This document shows, piece after piece, positions 56,301 through 64,000 of a stretch of 64,000 bases of DNA. The stretch is from the NCBI GenBank assembly GCA_013285505.1, contig CP053450.1, forward strand, positions 1,844,796 through 1,908,795, in the 5' to 3' direction. Source of the stretch: Planctomycetota bacterium. Lineage in GTDB: Bacteria; Planctomycetota; Phycisphaerae; Phycisphaerales; UBA1924. The notes beneath the pieces are model-generated. The model had not been told where the DNA came from. It worked only from the letters and a program-made list of their open reading frames with translations, and did not search any database. Numbering within the stretch: position 1 is the first letter of the stretch; every line of letters begins with the position of its first letter. Both the position numbers and the translations under genes were made by a program.

Positions 56301-58866
56301 AGTCCCGTCCGGCGCGATCAGCGTGATCTCCAGATCGCTCACGTAGTTGTGATCCAGATCGAGGCGGAGGTTCACGTCCTTGATCGCCCGCGCGTCCGAC
56401 ACGAAGATGCTCGCACTCTGCGAGCCCTGCGTCCCGACCGCCGGGATCGGCAGCGGCTCCGAGAGCGTGTCCGACACCGTCAGACGGTCGTCGGCGATCC
56501 GCTGATAGCTGAAGTTGACGTCGTACACGCCGGTCGACTGGCTCCGCCCGCTGCCCGACACCGTCGGGTCGTAGTCGAAGTTCGGGAAGCCCGACACGCC
56601 GACGTAGTACGTCCCGCCCGTCGTCACGAAGAAGTCCAGGAACGAGTCCCGACCGTTGAACTGATCGTTGTTGGCCAGCTCTTCCCCGTTGGCGTCAAAG
56701 AGCCGGACGTACGAGTCGAGCGAAGACGGCACCGTCAGGTTAGCCGCCGTGATCTCCACCGTGATCAGACCGCCCCGCGGCACATCCACGCGGTACATGT
56801 CCACATCCAGACCCGCCGCGAGCCCGTCGCCGAGCGTCACGCTCGAGAACGACCCCTCACCCGATCCGCTAAACGCCACCGGCGTCGCCAGCGCGAGCGT
56901 GTCGTTCGGCTCAAACGCCCCTCCGACACCCACGACCTCGAAGTCGTACGTCTCGTCAGAGCCGCTCGAGCTGTCCCCGTTCAGCAGGTTGCCGTCCAGG
57001 TCCTGGAACTTCGGATCAGACGACGTGCCCGAGAACAGCGTCACCCGATACTTGCCCAGCGGCAGCCGCTGCTGCGGCACACCGGACAGGTCCAGCTCGA
57101 TATCCACGATCCGCGTCTCGCCCGACTGCAGCCCCACGCTGTCGATCGGCGTCAGCACCGCGTTGTCATCGCCCGTGCCAAACAGCCCGTCCGGGCCCGC
57201 GAACGTGATCGACGCGGCCGTCTCGTCCAGCGTCGAACCGTCGATGTCCTTGTTGAACGTGACCGTGACCGTGTCGATCGGCAGATCCGTGTTCGCGTCC
57301 AGCCGGCTCGTGATCGGGCCGGGCTCGAAGCCCACCGCGATCGGGCCGTCCGTGCCAATGACCTGCAGCGCACGCTCCATGTTCAGCCTGCCGCCAGACA
57401 CCACGCGGCCCTGGAACGACGGCAACACGTCCACGCTGTCCAGCAGCGCCTGCCTGATCTCCACCGCCGAAGCGTTCGGCCGGAACGCCTTCAGCAGCCC
57501 GACCGCACCCGCGACGTACGGACCAGAGAACGACGTGCCGCTGATGTAGCCGTACGAGCCACCGTTGAACGTCGTGTAGACCTGCTCACCCGGAGCCGCG
57601 AGATCGACCTCGCTCGCCCCGTAGTTGCTAAAGCCCGCCAGCGCGTCCTTGTTGTCGCTCGCCGCGACCGAGATGATCCCCGGGATCGGGTACGACGCCG
57701 GGTAGTTCGTAAAGACCTCATCGTTGTCGTTGGCGTCATTGCCCGCCGATGCAACAAACGACGCACCCGTCGCGATGAACCGCTCGATCGCCTCCTGCTC
57801 ACCCGCAAAGCCCTCGGGGAACTCATCGAGGTAGAACGACGGCACAAACGCCCCGTAGCTGTTGTTGCTCGCGACGATGTTCTGCCCGAAATCGGTGATC
57901 ATCATCGTCAGGTAATCATGCCCCGCGACGATCGCCGACGTGCTCAGTCGACCAAACTGGTCCGCGATCTTGATCGGCACGATCGAAACGTCCCAGTTGA
58001 CGCCCGCCACACCGATGCCGTTGTTCCCGACCGCACCCAGCGTCCCCGCGACCGCCGTCCCGTGCCCAGCCTCGTCGTCCGGGTCGTTGTCCGACTCGCC
58101 GAAGTCCCAGCCGTTCACGTCGTCAATGAAGCCGTTGCCGTCGTCGTCGATGCCGTTCCCCGGAATCTCACCCGGGTTCACGTAGATGTTCGCGATCAGG
58201 TCCGGGTGCTGCAGGTCCACGCCCGTGTCGATCACCGCGATCGCCACGTCCCGCGAACCGATCGTGATGTCCCACGCCTCGAGCATGTTCGGGTCCGCCC
58301 CGACCACACCGACGCCCGAGCCCGGCACGTTCTGCCCCGTGTTGTCCAGCTGCCACTCACGCCCGAACGACGCGTCGTCGGGGATCCGGTCCGTGCGGTA
58401 CACCGCGTTCGGCTCAAACGCCAGAACCGCAGGAGACGACTCCGCCGCCGTCCGCACCGCCCAGTCGCTCGGCGTCGACGAGAACGACACCTCCGCCCAG
58501 CGGCCGCGACCGAGCGATTCCACGCCCGTGATCGTCTGCCCGGTCGCCGAAGCCACCTGCACCGCGAGCCGCTCGGCCTCCTCAGCGCCCGTACGCATCG
58601 TCGAAGGTCAGCAGCCAAGACCGCTCGATCACCTCGATCGTGCCGCCACGCCACGCGACGTACTCCACGCCCGACTCCGACAGGGCGCTCGGCCCATACG
58701 CGAGCTCCGGCGACATCGCGCCCGACCAGTCGGCACTCAGCAAGACGCGCGACTCGAGCGTCTCAAGCATCGACTCGGCTTGGCCCGCAGCGCGCACCAC
58801 CGAGGACAGACTCCCCTTGGCGACGGCATCTACAGACCCGCGACGAAAAAAGCGGCTCATCGACAT
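53371..58866 (-). CDS. Giant secreted subtilase with LEPR-XLL-like N-terminus (two frameshifts)
   Basis: Multi-domain exported protein of about 1830 residues. Near the N-terminus AESMLETLESRVLLSADWS is the LEPR-XLL-like element of planctomycete secreted proteins. Then an S8 domain with complete triad: Asp in AVIDTGVDLQHPDL (about 213), His in EAGHGTAVAG (about 267), Ser in SGTSFSGPYVAGAVG (about 445). PPC-type beta domains follow (GGTYYVGVSGF, GGTYYIAVSEGG), a proprotein-convertase P-like domain (HNYVSDLEITLIAPDGT...IGTWTLLIRDRQA), and about 650 residues of further beta-rich sequence. Frames change near 58600 (WLLTFDDA / RTGAEEAERL) and 54870 (GDTPSE / AQGFYDQVNAG). A perfect terminator follows. 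It interrupts a set of acyl-CoA genes and probably degrades extracellular protein. Confidence 0.9.
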
Positions 58867-59125
58867 AGCAAATTCTCCAACTGCGGGGGTGGTCCCTGCA
58901 ACCTTCCGTGTGGCAGGATACCGTCCGGCTCGTCACCGTGCCGGGGACGCCGGACGTCGGGCCAGCGGTGGGGTGGCCAGGGCGGCCTCGCCGTGCCCGT
59001 GTTCGTCCCACGATATCCGATCCGGACCGTTCCGGGGTTCCCGATCTTCTCATTGCACCAATTTTCTGCATCTCGCGCCGAGCGAGCCGGTGTTTGTGTG
59101 GGTTGGCCGGACGCAAGCACGAAGT

Positions 59126-59872
59126 TCACCCCCCCGCCCGACCTTCCCAAAACCGCCGAAGCAGCTCCCGCTCCTCGTCCCCGCCCGTCAGCCCCAGCGA
59201 GCAGTCCAGCCCCGCATCCCCCGCCTCAGCCGCCCCATCAATCTCATTCAACCACGATTTCGTCGCCGCGACGCCGACCCGGGGCTTCCGCGCCAAAGCC
59301 CCCGCCAGCGCCAGCGCCGCCGGCCCGACATCCGCCGCCTCCTCCACAAGATCACTCACCAGCCCCAGACCCAACGCCTCCTCGCCGCCGATCAGCCCCG
59401 GGTCGAGCGTCAGACGCCGCGCAGCCCCTGGCCCCACAGCCGGACCCAGCGTCGGCACCGAGACCGCCGGCGAGATCCCGAGCAGCACCACCGGATACCC
59501 AAACCGTGCCCCACGGTCCGCCACCGCAAAGTCCGCGGCCGCCACCAACGCACACGCCCCCGCGATCGCCGCCTTGTGCGCCGCCACTACCACCGGCACC
59601 GGGCACGCCCGCATCGCACGCACCACCGCGTCGAGCCCGCGCAACAGATCCCGCATCGCCGAGCCATCAGGCGAACCCTCGCACAGCGAGAGGTCAAACC
59701 CCGCGCAAAACGCACTCCCCTCCCCAGCCAGCACCACCGCCCCGACCCGGGCACCGAGTTCCCCGATCCCCCCGCGCATCTCGTCCAGCATCTCCGGCGT
59801 CAGCGCATTCCGCGTCCGCGGCCGCGCCAGCGTGATCGTCCCCACATCACCCTCGGTCTCGACACGAATCAA
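59126..59872 (-). CDS. Enoyl-CoA hydratase/methylglutaconyl-CoA hydratase-like
   Basis: 248-residue crotonase-fold protein. VGTITLARPRTRNALTPEMLDEM opens it; GSAFCAGFDLSLC is the first oxyanion segment and HKAAIAGACALVAAADFAVADRGARFGYPVVLLGISPAV the second, in which the usual GGG is replaced by AGA, and the catalytic Glu positions are not both obvious (FGYPVVLLGI). The start is TTG 59872, whose last bases overlap the HMG-CoA lyase stop (TTGA), indicating translational coupling. With HMG-CoA lyase adjacent, a role in leucine degradation (methylglutaconyl-CoA hydration) is plausible but the altered motif leaves activity uncertain. Confidence 0.82.
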   Translation of the reverse strand: MIRVETEGDVGTITLARPRTRNALTPEMLDEMRGGIGELGARVGAVVLAGEGSAFCAGFDLSLCEGSPDGSAMRDLLRGLDAVVRAMRACPVPVVVAAHKAAIAGACALVAAADFAVADRGARFGYPVVLLGISPAVSVPTLGPAVGPGAARRLTLDPGLIGGEEALGLGLVSDLVEEAADVGPAALALAGALARKPRVGVAATKSWLNEIDGAAEAGDAGLDCSLGLTGGDEERELLRRFWEGRAGG

Positions 59873-60819
59873 GAAGCCGACCCCTCCGCCAGCCGCGAAT
59901 CCGACACCAGCCGCTGCGCCAGCGCCGCCGCCGCACCCAGGGCCTCCAGATCCACATCGTGCCGCAGCCCCGCCCGCTCGACCTCACGCACCAACACCTC
60001 CGTCGAGATGTTGCCCGGGGCCCGACGCTCCGGCGTGCTCGCAAAGGGACACCCGCCCAGCCCGGCGACCGAGCCATCAAAGCTCCGCACGCCCAGCTCC
60101 AGCGCCACCCTCACACACTCGGCCGCGAGCCCGTGCGTGTCGTGCAGGTGCACCGTCACCCGCGAGGCGTCTGTCCACTCGTGCGCCTCGTCCAGCGCCT
60201 GCAGCGTCGTCGAGAGCACCCGGCCAAACGTCGCGCCCGTCCCCGCGCCGATCGTGTCGCCCAGATCGATCTCATCGATACCCAGATCAGCCAGCCTCGT
60301 CGCCACCGCCGCCACCGCAAACGGCTCGATCGGCCCCTCGAACGGGCACGCCACCACGCACGAGACATACCCACGCACCGCCAGCCCGTGCTTCTGCGCG
60401 CCCGCCACCACCGGCCGAAACCGCTCAATCGTCTCCGCGATAGAGCCGTTCGTGTTCTTCCGGCTGAACGTCTCGCTCGCCGCGGCAAACACACTCACCT
60501 TGTCGATCAGCTTCATCCCCGCCCGTTCATTCGCCGCCAGAACCCCCTCCAGCCCCTTCTCGTTGGGCACCAGCGCCGAAAACCGCACGCCCTCAGGCTT
60601 GTGGCCCGCCAGCAGGTCGCACAACGCCGCGGCATCTCCAAGCTGGGGCACCCACTCCGGCCGCACAAAGCTCGTGACCTCCACCTCACGCACGCCCGCC
60701 GCCGCGATCGCGCGCACAAGCTCGGCCTTCGACGCCGTGGGGACAAAGCCGGGCTCGTTCTGCAGCCCGTCCCGGGGCGCAACATCAGTAATACGGACTC
60801 GTTCAGGCATGGTGGCCAT
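59869..60819 (-). CDS. Hydroxymethylglutaryl-CoA lyase
   Basis: 316-residue TIM-barrel lyase that splits HMG-CoA to acetyl-CoA and acetoacetate, the last step of leucine degradation. The DRE-TIM signature is VRITDVAPRDGLQNEPGFVPTASKAELVRAIAAAGVREVEVTSFVRPEWVPQLGDA, with catalytic Arg in APRDGLQ and the metal ligand Asp. Later motifs: GDTIGAGTG, VTVHLHDTHGLAAECV (metal His) and the flexible-loop Cys in SVAGLGGCPFA. ATG 60819 or 60810 is the start; no strong ribosome-binding site. The stop overlaps the hydratase start by four bases. It is divergent from the ECF sigma gene. Confidence 0.95.
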   Translation of the reverse strand: MATMPERVRITDVAPRDGLQNEPGFVPTASKAELVRAIAAAGVREVEVTSFVRPEWVPQLGDAAALCDLLAGHKPEGVRFSALVPNEKGLEGVLAANERAGMKLIDKVSVFAAASETFSRKNTNGSIAETIERFRPVVAGAQKHGLAVRGYVSCVVACPFEGPIEPFAVAAVATRLADLGIDEIDLGDTIGAGTGATFGRVLSTTLQALDEAHEWTDASRVTVHLHDTHGLAAECVRVALELGVRSFDGSVAGLGGCPFASTPERRAPGNISTEVLVREVERAGLRHDVDLEALGAAAALAQRLVSDSRLAEGSAS

Positions 60820-60933
60820 GGTATCCGGACCCGGGCACCCAAACGGGCAACCATTCCCAAGATCGGTGAACCCCGACGCCCCCGGCCCGGACTCTCTCTC
60901 CGGACAACGCCGCCGATCCCCCCGGAGACCACC

Positions 60934-61512
60934 GTGCCCCGCCAAGCCGACGCCATCCTCGACGACTACATCGTGCTCCAGGCGATGGAAGGCGTGCCCG
61001 AGGCCTGGCGCCAACTCGTCACCGCGTGGCACCCGCTCCTGCTCCGCCGGGCCACCCGCCTGCTCATCGACCCCGCCGAGGCCGCAGACGCCACCCAGGA
61101 CACGTGGGTCGCCGTCGCCAGATCGCTCCCGCGGCTCGAAGACCCCTCCCGCTTCGCACCCTGGCTCTACCGCATCCTCGCCCGACGCTGCGCCGACCGT
61201 TCAACTCTCCGAAGCCGCCGCGTCGAACGTCCCCACCCCGAAGGCGACATCGCCCGGGCCCAGTCCCCAGCGCCCGACACCGCCAACGAACCCCTCGACG
61301 CCCTCCGCCTGGCCATGCAGACCCTGCCGGCCGACCAGCGCGTCCTCCTCTCGATGCGCTACGCCGACAACATGCCCGTCCGTGTCATCGCCGAGATGCT
61401 CGGCATCGCCGAGGGCACCGCCAAATCCAGACTCTTCACCGCCCGCGAGGCGCTCCGCGCACTCGTCGAGGCGGCCGAACCACCGCCGCCCGCAAGGGCC
61501 GCGACCACCTGA
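60934..61512 (+). CDS. ECF-type RNA polymerase sigma factor
   Basis: 192-residue sigma-70 family factor with regions 2 and 4 only. Region 2: EAWRQLVTAWHPLLLRRATRLLIDPAEAADATQDTWVAVARSLPRLEDPSRFAPWLYRILARRCAD; region 4: RLAMQTLPADQRVLLSMRYADNMPVRVIAEMLGIAEGTAKSRLFTAREALRALV, with the recognition helix in GTAKSRLF. GTG 60934 is chosen because GGAG (60924-60927) is 6 nt upstream. The next gene, 12 bases downstream, encodes a two-TM protein that would be a natural anti-sigma candidate. Divergent from HMG-CoA lyase. Confidence 0.93.
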   Translation: MPRQADAILDDYIVLQAMEGVPEAWRQLVTAWHPLLLRRATRLLIDPAEAADATQDTWVAVARSLPRLEDPSRFAPWLYRILARRCADRSTLRSRRVERPHPEGDIARAQSPAPDTANEPLDALRLAMQTLPADQRVLLSMRYADNMPVRVIAEMLGIAEGTAKSRLFTAREALRALVEAAEPPPPARAATT

Positions 61513-61524
61513 AGGAGAACCGCC

Positions 61525-61926
61525 GTGGACGAATTCGAACGCAAGATCAGCCAGGCCCTCCGCACCGACGAGGCCGCCGACTACGAGAAGCTCTCGCCCG
61601 AGATCCCGCCCTGGGAAATGGTCTTCGACACCTTCAAGGGCCGCAACCGCTGGCTCAACGCCCTCACCGGCTTCTGGATGATCGTCTTCTTCATCGCCGC
61701 CGTCATCTGCATGGTCCGGTTCTTCAGCGGCGACAACGTCGAGTCGATGCTCCGCTGGGGATTCGGCGCACTGCTCCTGATGATGGGCTCCTCGTTCCTC
61801 AAGCTGTGGTGGTGGCTCGAGATGCAGAAGAACGCGGTCATCCGCGAGGTCAAACGCGTCGAACTGCAACTGGCCAGCCTCTCCCGGTCGGTCGCCCAGT
61901 CAGTCGCCCGCGACACCGACGCCTGA
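61525..61926 (+). CDS. Two-TM protein linked to an ECF sigma factor
   Basis: 133-residue inner-membrane protein. The N-terminus MDEFERKISQALRTDEAADYEKLSPEIPPWEMVFDTFKGRNRWLNA is acidic and amphipathic; two TM helices follow (LTGFWMIVFFIAAVICMVRFF and WGFGALLLMMGSSFLKLWWWLEM), then a basic coiled-coil tail (KNAVIREVKRVELQLASLSRSVAQSV). The pattern is that of the DUF6768-like family. GTG 61525 has AAGGAG 8 nt upstream. Being 12 bases after an ECF sigma gene, it may be its membrane-bound regulator, although the classic zinc anti-sigma motif (HxxxCxxC) is absent. Confidence 0.75.
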   Translation: MDEFERKISQALRTDEAADYEKLSPEIPPWEMVFDTFKGRNRWLNALTGFWMIVFFIAAVICMVRFFSGDNVESMLRWGFGALLLMMGSSFLKLWWWLEMQKNAVIREVKRVELQLASLSRSVAQSVARDTDA

Positions 61927-61927
61927 T

Positions 61928-62884
61928 TCAGCGGCGGCCCCCCCGGCCCGAGTCCACGACCCCGCGCGTGATGTCCGGGTTGTTCGTAAACAACCCGCTC
62001 ACGCCCCGCTCCACGAACCGCCGCTGCCGCGCCCGATCCGTCCCGAACGTGTACGCATACACCCCCAGCCCCCGCCCCAGCGCCCGCTCGATCAGCGTTG
62101 GGTCCTCCCCCGCCCCGCCCTCTTCGGTCTCGATCAGCTTGAAACTCGGGCCGATCCCGTCAGCAAACGACGCGACCTCATCCAACACCCCGTCCGGAAC
62201 CGGATCGCCGCACAGGTACACCAGCCGCAGCTCGCAGCCCAGTTCCTCCCGCATCCTCCGCAGCGCCGCAAGCTCAAAGCACTGCACCACCGCGCTGTCG
62301 CCCCGGTGCACATAGCCCGCCCCCGACAACGCCGACACCAGCGACGCCGCCAGATCCATCCCCTGCTCCCGGTGCCACGCCGGCCGCTTCGGTTCGGGGA
62401 TGACACCTACATCCCGCCCCGTCTTCGCATTCAACTCACCGACCAACGTCAGGCATTCCCCGAGCGTCGCGATCCGCAGCCCCGGCACACGCTCGCCGCC
62501 GCGCCCCGGGCTCTCATCCAGCGACCGCAGCTCCTCGAGCGTGAAATCCATGTAGTACCACTCACCGTCCTCCCGCACTCTGCCCGGGAATACTCGCTCC
62601 ATCACCGCCCGGTTCGAAACCGTCGTGTCGTGCGAACACACCAGCCGCCCGTCCGCCGTCATCACCACGTCCGGCTCGATAAAGTCCGCGCCCTGCCCAT
62701 ACGCCAGGGCATACGCCGCCAGGGTGTGCTCCGGCAGATACGCACTCGCGCCCCGATGCGCAATCACCAGGCACGCCCGCTCCTCGGAGCCGCCCCCAAG
62801 CGCCGCACCCATCCCCACACCCATCGCCACACTCACGCACAGCCCCAAAGCCGCGATCGTCCCGACAACCCGACGTGTCCGCAT
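61928..62884 (-). CDS. Glycerophosphodiester phosphodiesterase
   Basis: 318-residue exported GDPD-family enzyme that hydrolyses glycerophosphodiesters to glycerol-3-phosphate and alcohol. A signal peptide (VVGTIAALGLCVSVAMGVGMGAALG) precedes a TIM barrel with IAHRGASAYLPEHTLAAYALAYGQGADFIEPDVVMTADGRLVCSHD: catalytic His in HRGAS, Glu/Asp ligands in EPDV, and the second His in SHDTTV. VGVIPEPKRPAWH and VQCFELAALRRM follow, as in periplasmic GlpQ. GGAGAGGGCGGC precedes ATG 62884. It ends two bases after the convergent two-TM gene. Intact. Confidence 0.94.
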   Translation of the reverse strand: MRTRRVVGTIAALGLCVSVAMGVGMGAALGGGSEERACLVIAHRGASAYLPEHTLAAYALAYGQGADFIEPDVVMTADGRLVCSHDTTVSNRAVMERVFPGRVREDGEWYYMDFTLEELRSLDESPGRGGERVPGLRIATLGECLTLVGELNAKTGRDVGVIPEPKRPAWHREQGMDLAASLVSALSGAGYVHRGDSAVVQCFELAALRRMREELGCELRLVYLCGDPVPDGVLDEVASFADGIGPSFKLIETEEGGAGEDPTLIERALGRGLGVYAYTFGTDRARQRRFVERGVSGLFTNNPDITRGVVDSGRGGRR

Positions 62885-63064
62885 GCCGCCCTCTCCCTCC
62901 GCCCCGGGCACTCCCGCCCCGGCAGCCCACCATAACTCCGCAGCCAACACCCCGACACCACCTGCCCCCACCCGACGACGGACTTCTTACGCCCTTAACC
63001 CAACCACGCGCCCGAACCACATGCCCAGGCCGTGACACCCAGGCACCCCGACCCGCCCACCCAC

Positions 63065-63099
63065 AAAAAAGCACAACCCGGCCTGAGGAGGCCGGGCTG
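63065..63099 (-). terminator. Terminator of the W/N/Q-rich gene
   Basis: On the minus strand CAGCCCGGCCT, CCTC loop, AGGCCGGGTTG (11 bp with one G-U pair), then TGCTTTTTT (complement of 63065-63070). It lies 40 bases after the stop at 63139. Confidence 0.9.
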
Positions 63100-63138
63100 C
63101 GAGGAGACATCACGATAAGGCAGAGGCCGCAAGCCCGA

Positions 63139-64000
63139 TCAGGCCGCGTCGCGCCCGTTGCAGTTCACGGGGTTCTGCGTGAAGGAGCCCGTGTTGCCGG
63201 CGTAGTTCTCAGGAGTGCCCGTGTACGACGGCATCGGCTGCTGCCAGTTGCCGCCGTTGGGGGTGTAGTTCGCACCGGAATTGGGCGTGAACCCGGGGTT
63301 GCCGTTCTGGTTGAAGTTCTGCGCGAAGTTGGGATGGAAGCTGGGAGCGAAACCGGCAGCGAAGTTCTGCCCGAAGTTCGAGTTGAAGCCGCTCGGCGAA
63401 TTCCAGCCAAAGCCGGTCGCGTTCCACGGAGTGCCGCTGAACGGTGTGGCGGTGGTGTTCTGGGTGGTCGGGGTGTTGAACCACGTCCCGAAGGGCTGCC
63501 AGCCCGTGCCGTTCCACGCCGTGTTCGAAGTCTGCGGCACGTTCGCACCCGCGTTCGAGAACCACGGCGTCGCGGAGTTCGAGAACCACGGCGTGGTCGC
63601 CGAGCCCCAGCCGTTGAAGCCGTTCTGGAAGAACGGCTGCGACTGGAAGTTGGAGTGCCCCGTGTTCCAGAACTGACCAAAGCCATTCCCGGCAAACGGC
63701 GTCCCGAACGTCGCAGCGTTACCGAACCACCAGCCGTTGGGGCCGTGGCCATACCCGTTGAAGGGCTGCCCGCCAAACGGCGACGGCTGGCTCCAGCCGG
63801 TCGCCGGGTTCCAACCGGTGGACTGGTTCCAACCGGTGTTCTGGTTCCACGGGCCGTTCTGGTTCCAGGAGCCCTGAGGCGCCGGGAACCCGCCCTGCCC
63901 GAACGAGTTGAACGGGCTCGGCGTAGAGCCGCCGAAGCCGTTCTGGTTCCAGCCCCCGTTCCAGCCCTGCGAGAAGTTCGGGTTCCAGCCCTGGTAGCCG
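63139..64000 (-). CDS. W/N/Q/G/F-rich low-complexity protein, 5'-truncated by the window edge
   Basis: The minus-strand frame stays open from the window end to the stop at 63139, at least 287 residues without a break, so the gene begins beyond 64000. GTG 63540 is inside it and is not the start. The sequence is almost wholly Asn, Gln, Gly, Trp, Phe, Pro, Ser, Thr, Ala, with hardly any charged residues: GYQGWNPNFSQGWNGGWNQ, then GSWNQNGPWNQNTGWNQ, NSFGQGGF, PFFQNGFNGWGSATTPWFS, and further on FNSNFGQNFAAGF and NFAQNFNQNGNPGF. GWN/GWNQ/TGWN motifs recur every 4-8 residues at the N-terminal side. There is one Cys, at the end (NPVNCNGRDAA). Function unknown; the composition is prion-like. A perfect terminator follows. 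Confidence 0.85.
   Translation of the reverse strand, partial: GYQGWNPNFSQGWNGGWNQNGFGGSTPSPFNSFGQGGFPAPQGSWNQNGPWNQNTGWNQSTGWNPATGWSQPSPFGGQPFNGYGHGPNGWWFGNAATFGTPFAGNGFGQFWNTGHSNFQSQPFFQNGFNGWGSATTPWFSNSATPWFSNAGANVPQTSNTAWNGTGWQPFGTWFNTPTTQNTTATPFSGTPWNATGFGWNSPSGFNSNFGQNFAAGFAPSFHPNFAQNFNQNGNPGFTPNSGANYTPNGGNWQQPMPSYTGTPENYAGNTGSFTQNPVNCNGRDAA

Noticed and set aside
58640..61681. Open frame of about 1000 codons on the + strand
   Set aside because: Pro/Ser/Arg-rich shadow of the HMG-CoA lyase and hydratase genes; a real gene in the same region (sigma factor) is in another frame.

Overview
The window is high-GC bacterial DNA that looks like a planctomycete of the class Phycisphaerae. The evidence is a pair of type-II-like pseudopilins with the FTLIELLVVIAII head and a GYxDGxV-type tail, a giant subtilase with an N-terminal LEPR-XLL-like motif (LESRVLLS), two secreted proteins ending in PEP-CTERM-like tails (PAPAS or PAPG, hydrophobic stretch, RRR), CxxC...CPECG zinc-ribbon membrane proteins, and a Gram-negative LPS gene pair. 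No tRNA, rRNA, CRISPR array, phage or insertion sequence was recognised.

Layout. 0-4 kb: RRM RNA-binding protein, small zinc-ribbon protein, RidA, two pseudopilins. 4-14 kb: DUF4139-like surface protein, FAD/Fe-S dehydrogenase of the YdiJ/GlcD type, CDGSH protein, an orphan MoxR ATPase, zinc-ribbon membrane protein, minimal zincin, SppA protease. 14-20 kb: XerC/D recombinase, two adjacent lipoproteins that together resemble a split TolB, isolated nuoC, a PEP-CTERM-like protein. 20-31 kb: very large LptC/LptA-like protein and KdsD (LPS), FN3-like protein, large TPR protein, ScpA, aminotransferase. 31-38 kb: rpsO-pnp with a structured leader, cold-shock protein, histidine kinase, sugar isomerase, QueG. 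38-45 kb: membrane protein, pyroglutamyl-peptidase-like secreted protein, hotdog protein, MBL hydrolase, GH43, GNAT. 44.8-49.3 kb: pyruvate dehydrogenase operon (E1alpha, FlbD-like small protein, E1beta, 52-residue membrane protein, E2, deaminase). 49.4-60.8 kb: acyl-CoA dehydrogenase, three enoyl-CoA hydratases and HMG-CoA lyase (acyl-CoA or leucine-type catabolism), interrupted by the giant subtilase. 60.9-64 kb: ECF sigma factor with a two-TM partner, GlpQ-type phosphodiesterase, and the 3' part of a remarkable W/N/Q/G/F-rich low-complexity protein that runs off the window.

A major caveat: at least 13 genes, including conserved metabolic genes, are broken by one to four frameshifts, many of them in G or C runs, while protein similarity continues in the new frame. 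I read these as sequencing or assembly indels, not as decay, and annotate the genes at full length. The most interesting biology is the W/N/Q-rich protein, the two small proteins embedded in the PDH operon, the split-TolB lipoprotein pair, the roughly 1000-residue LptC/LptA-like protein beside kdsD, a pyroglutamyl-peptidase-like protein with Ser in place of the catalytic Cys, and a dispersed family of GNRA-loop hairpins.
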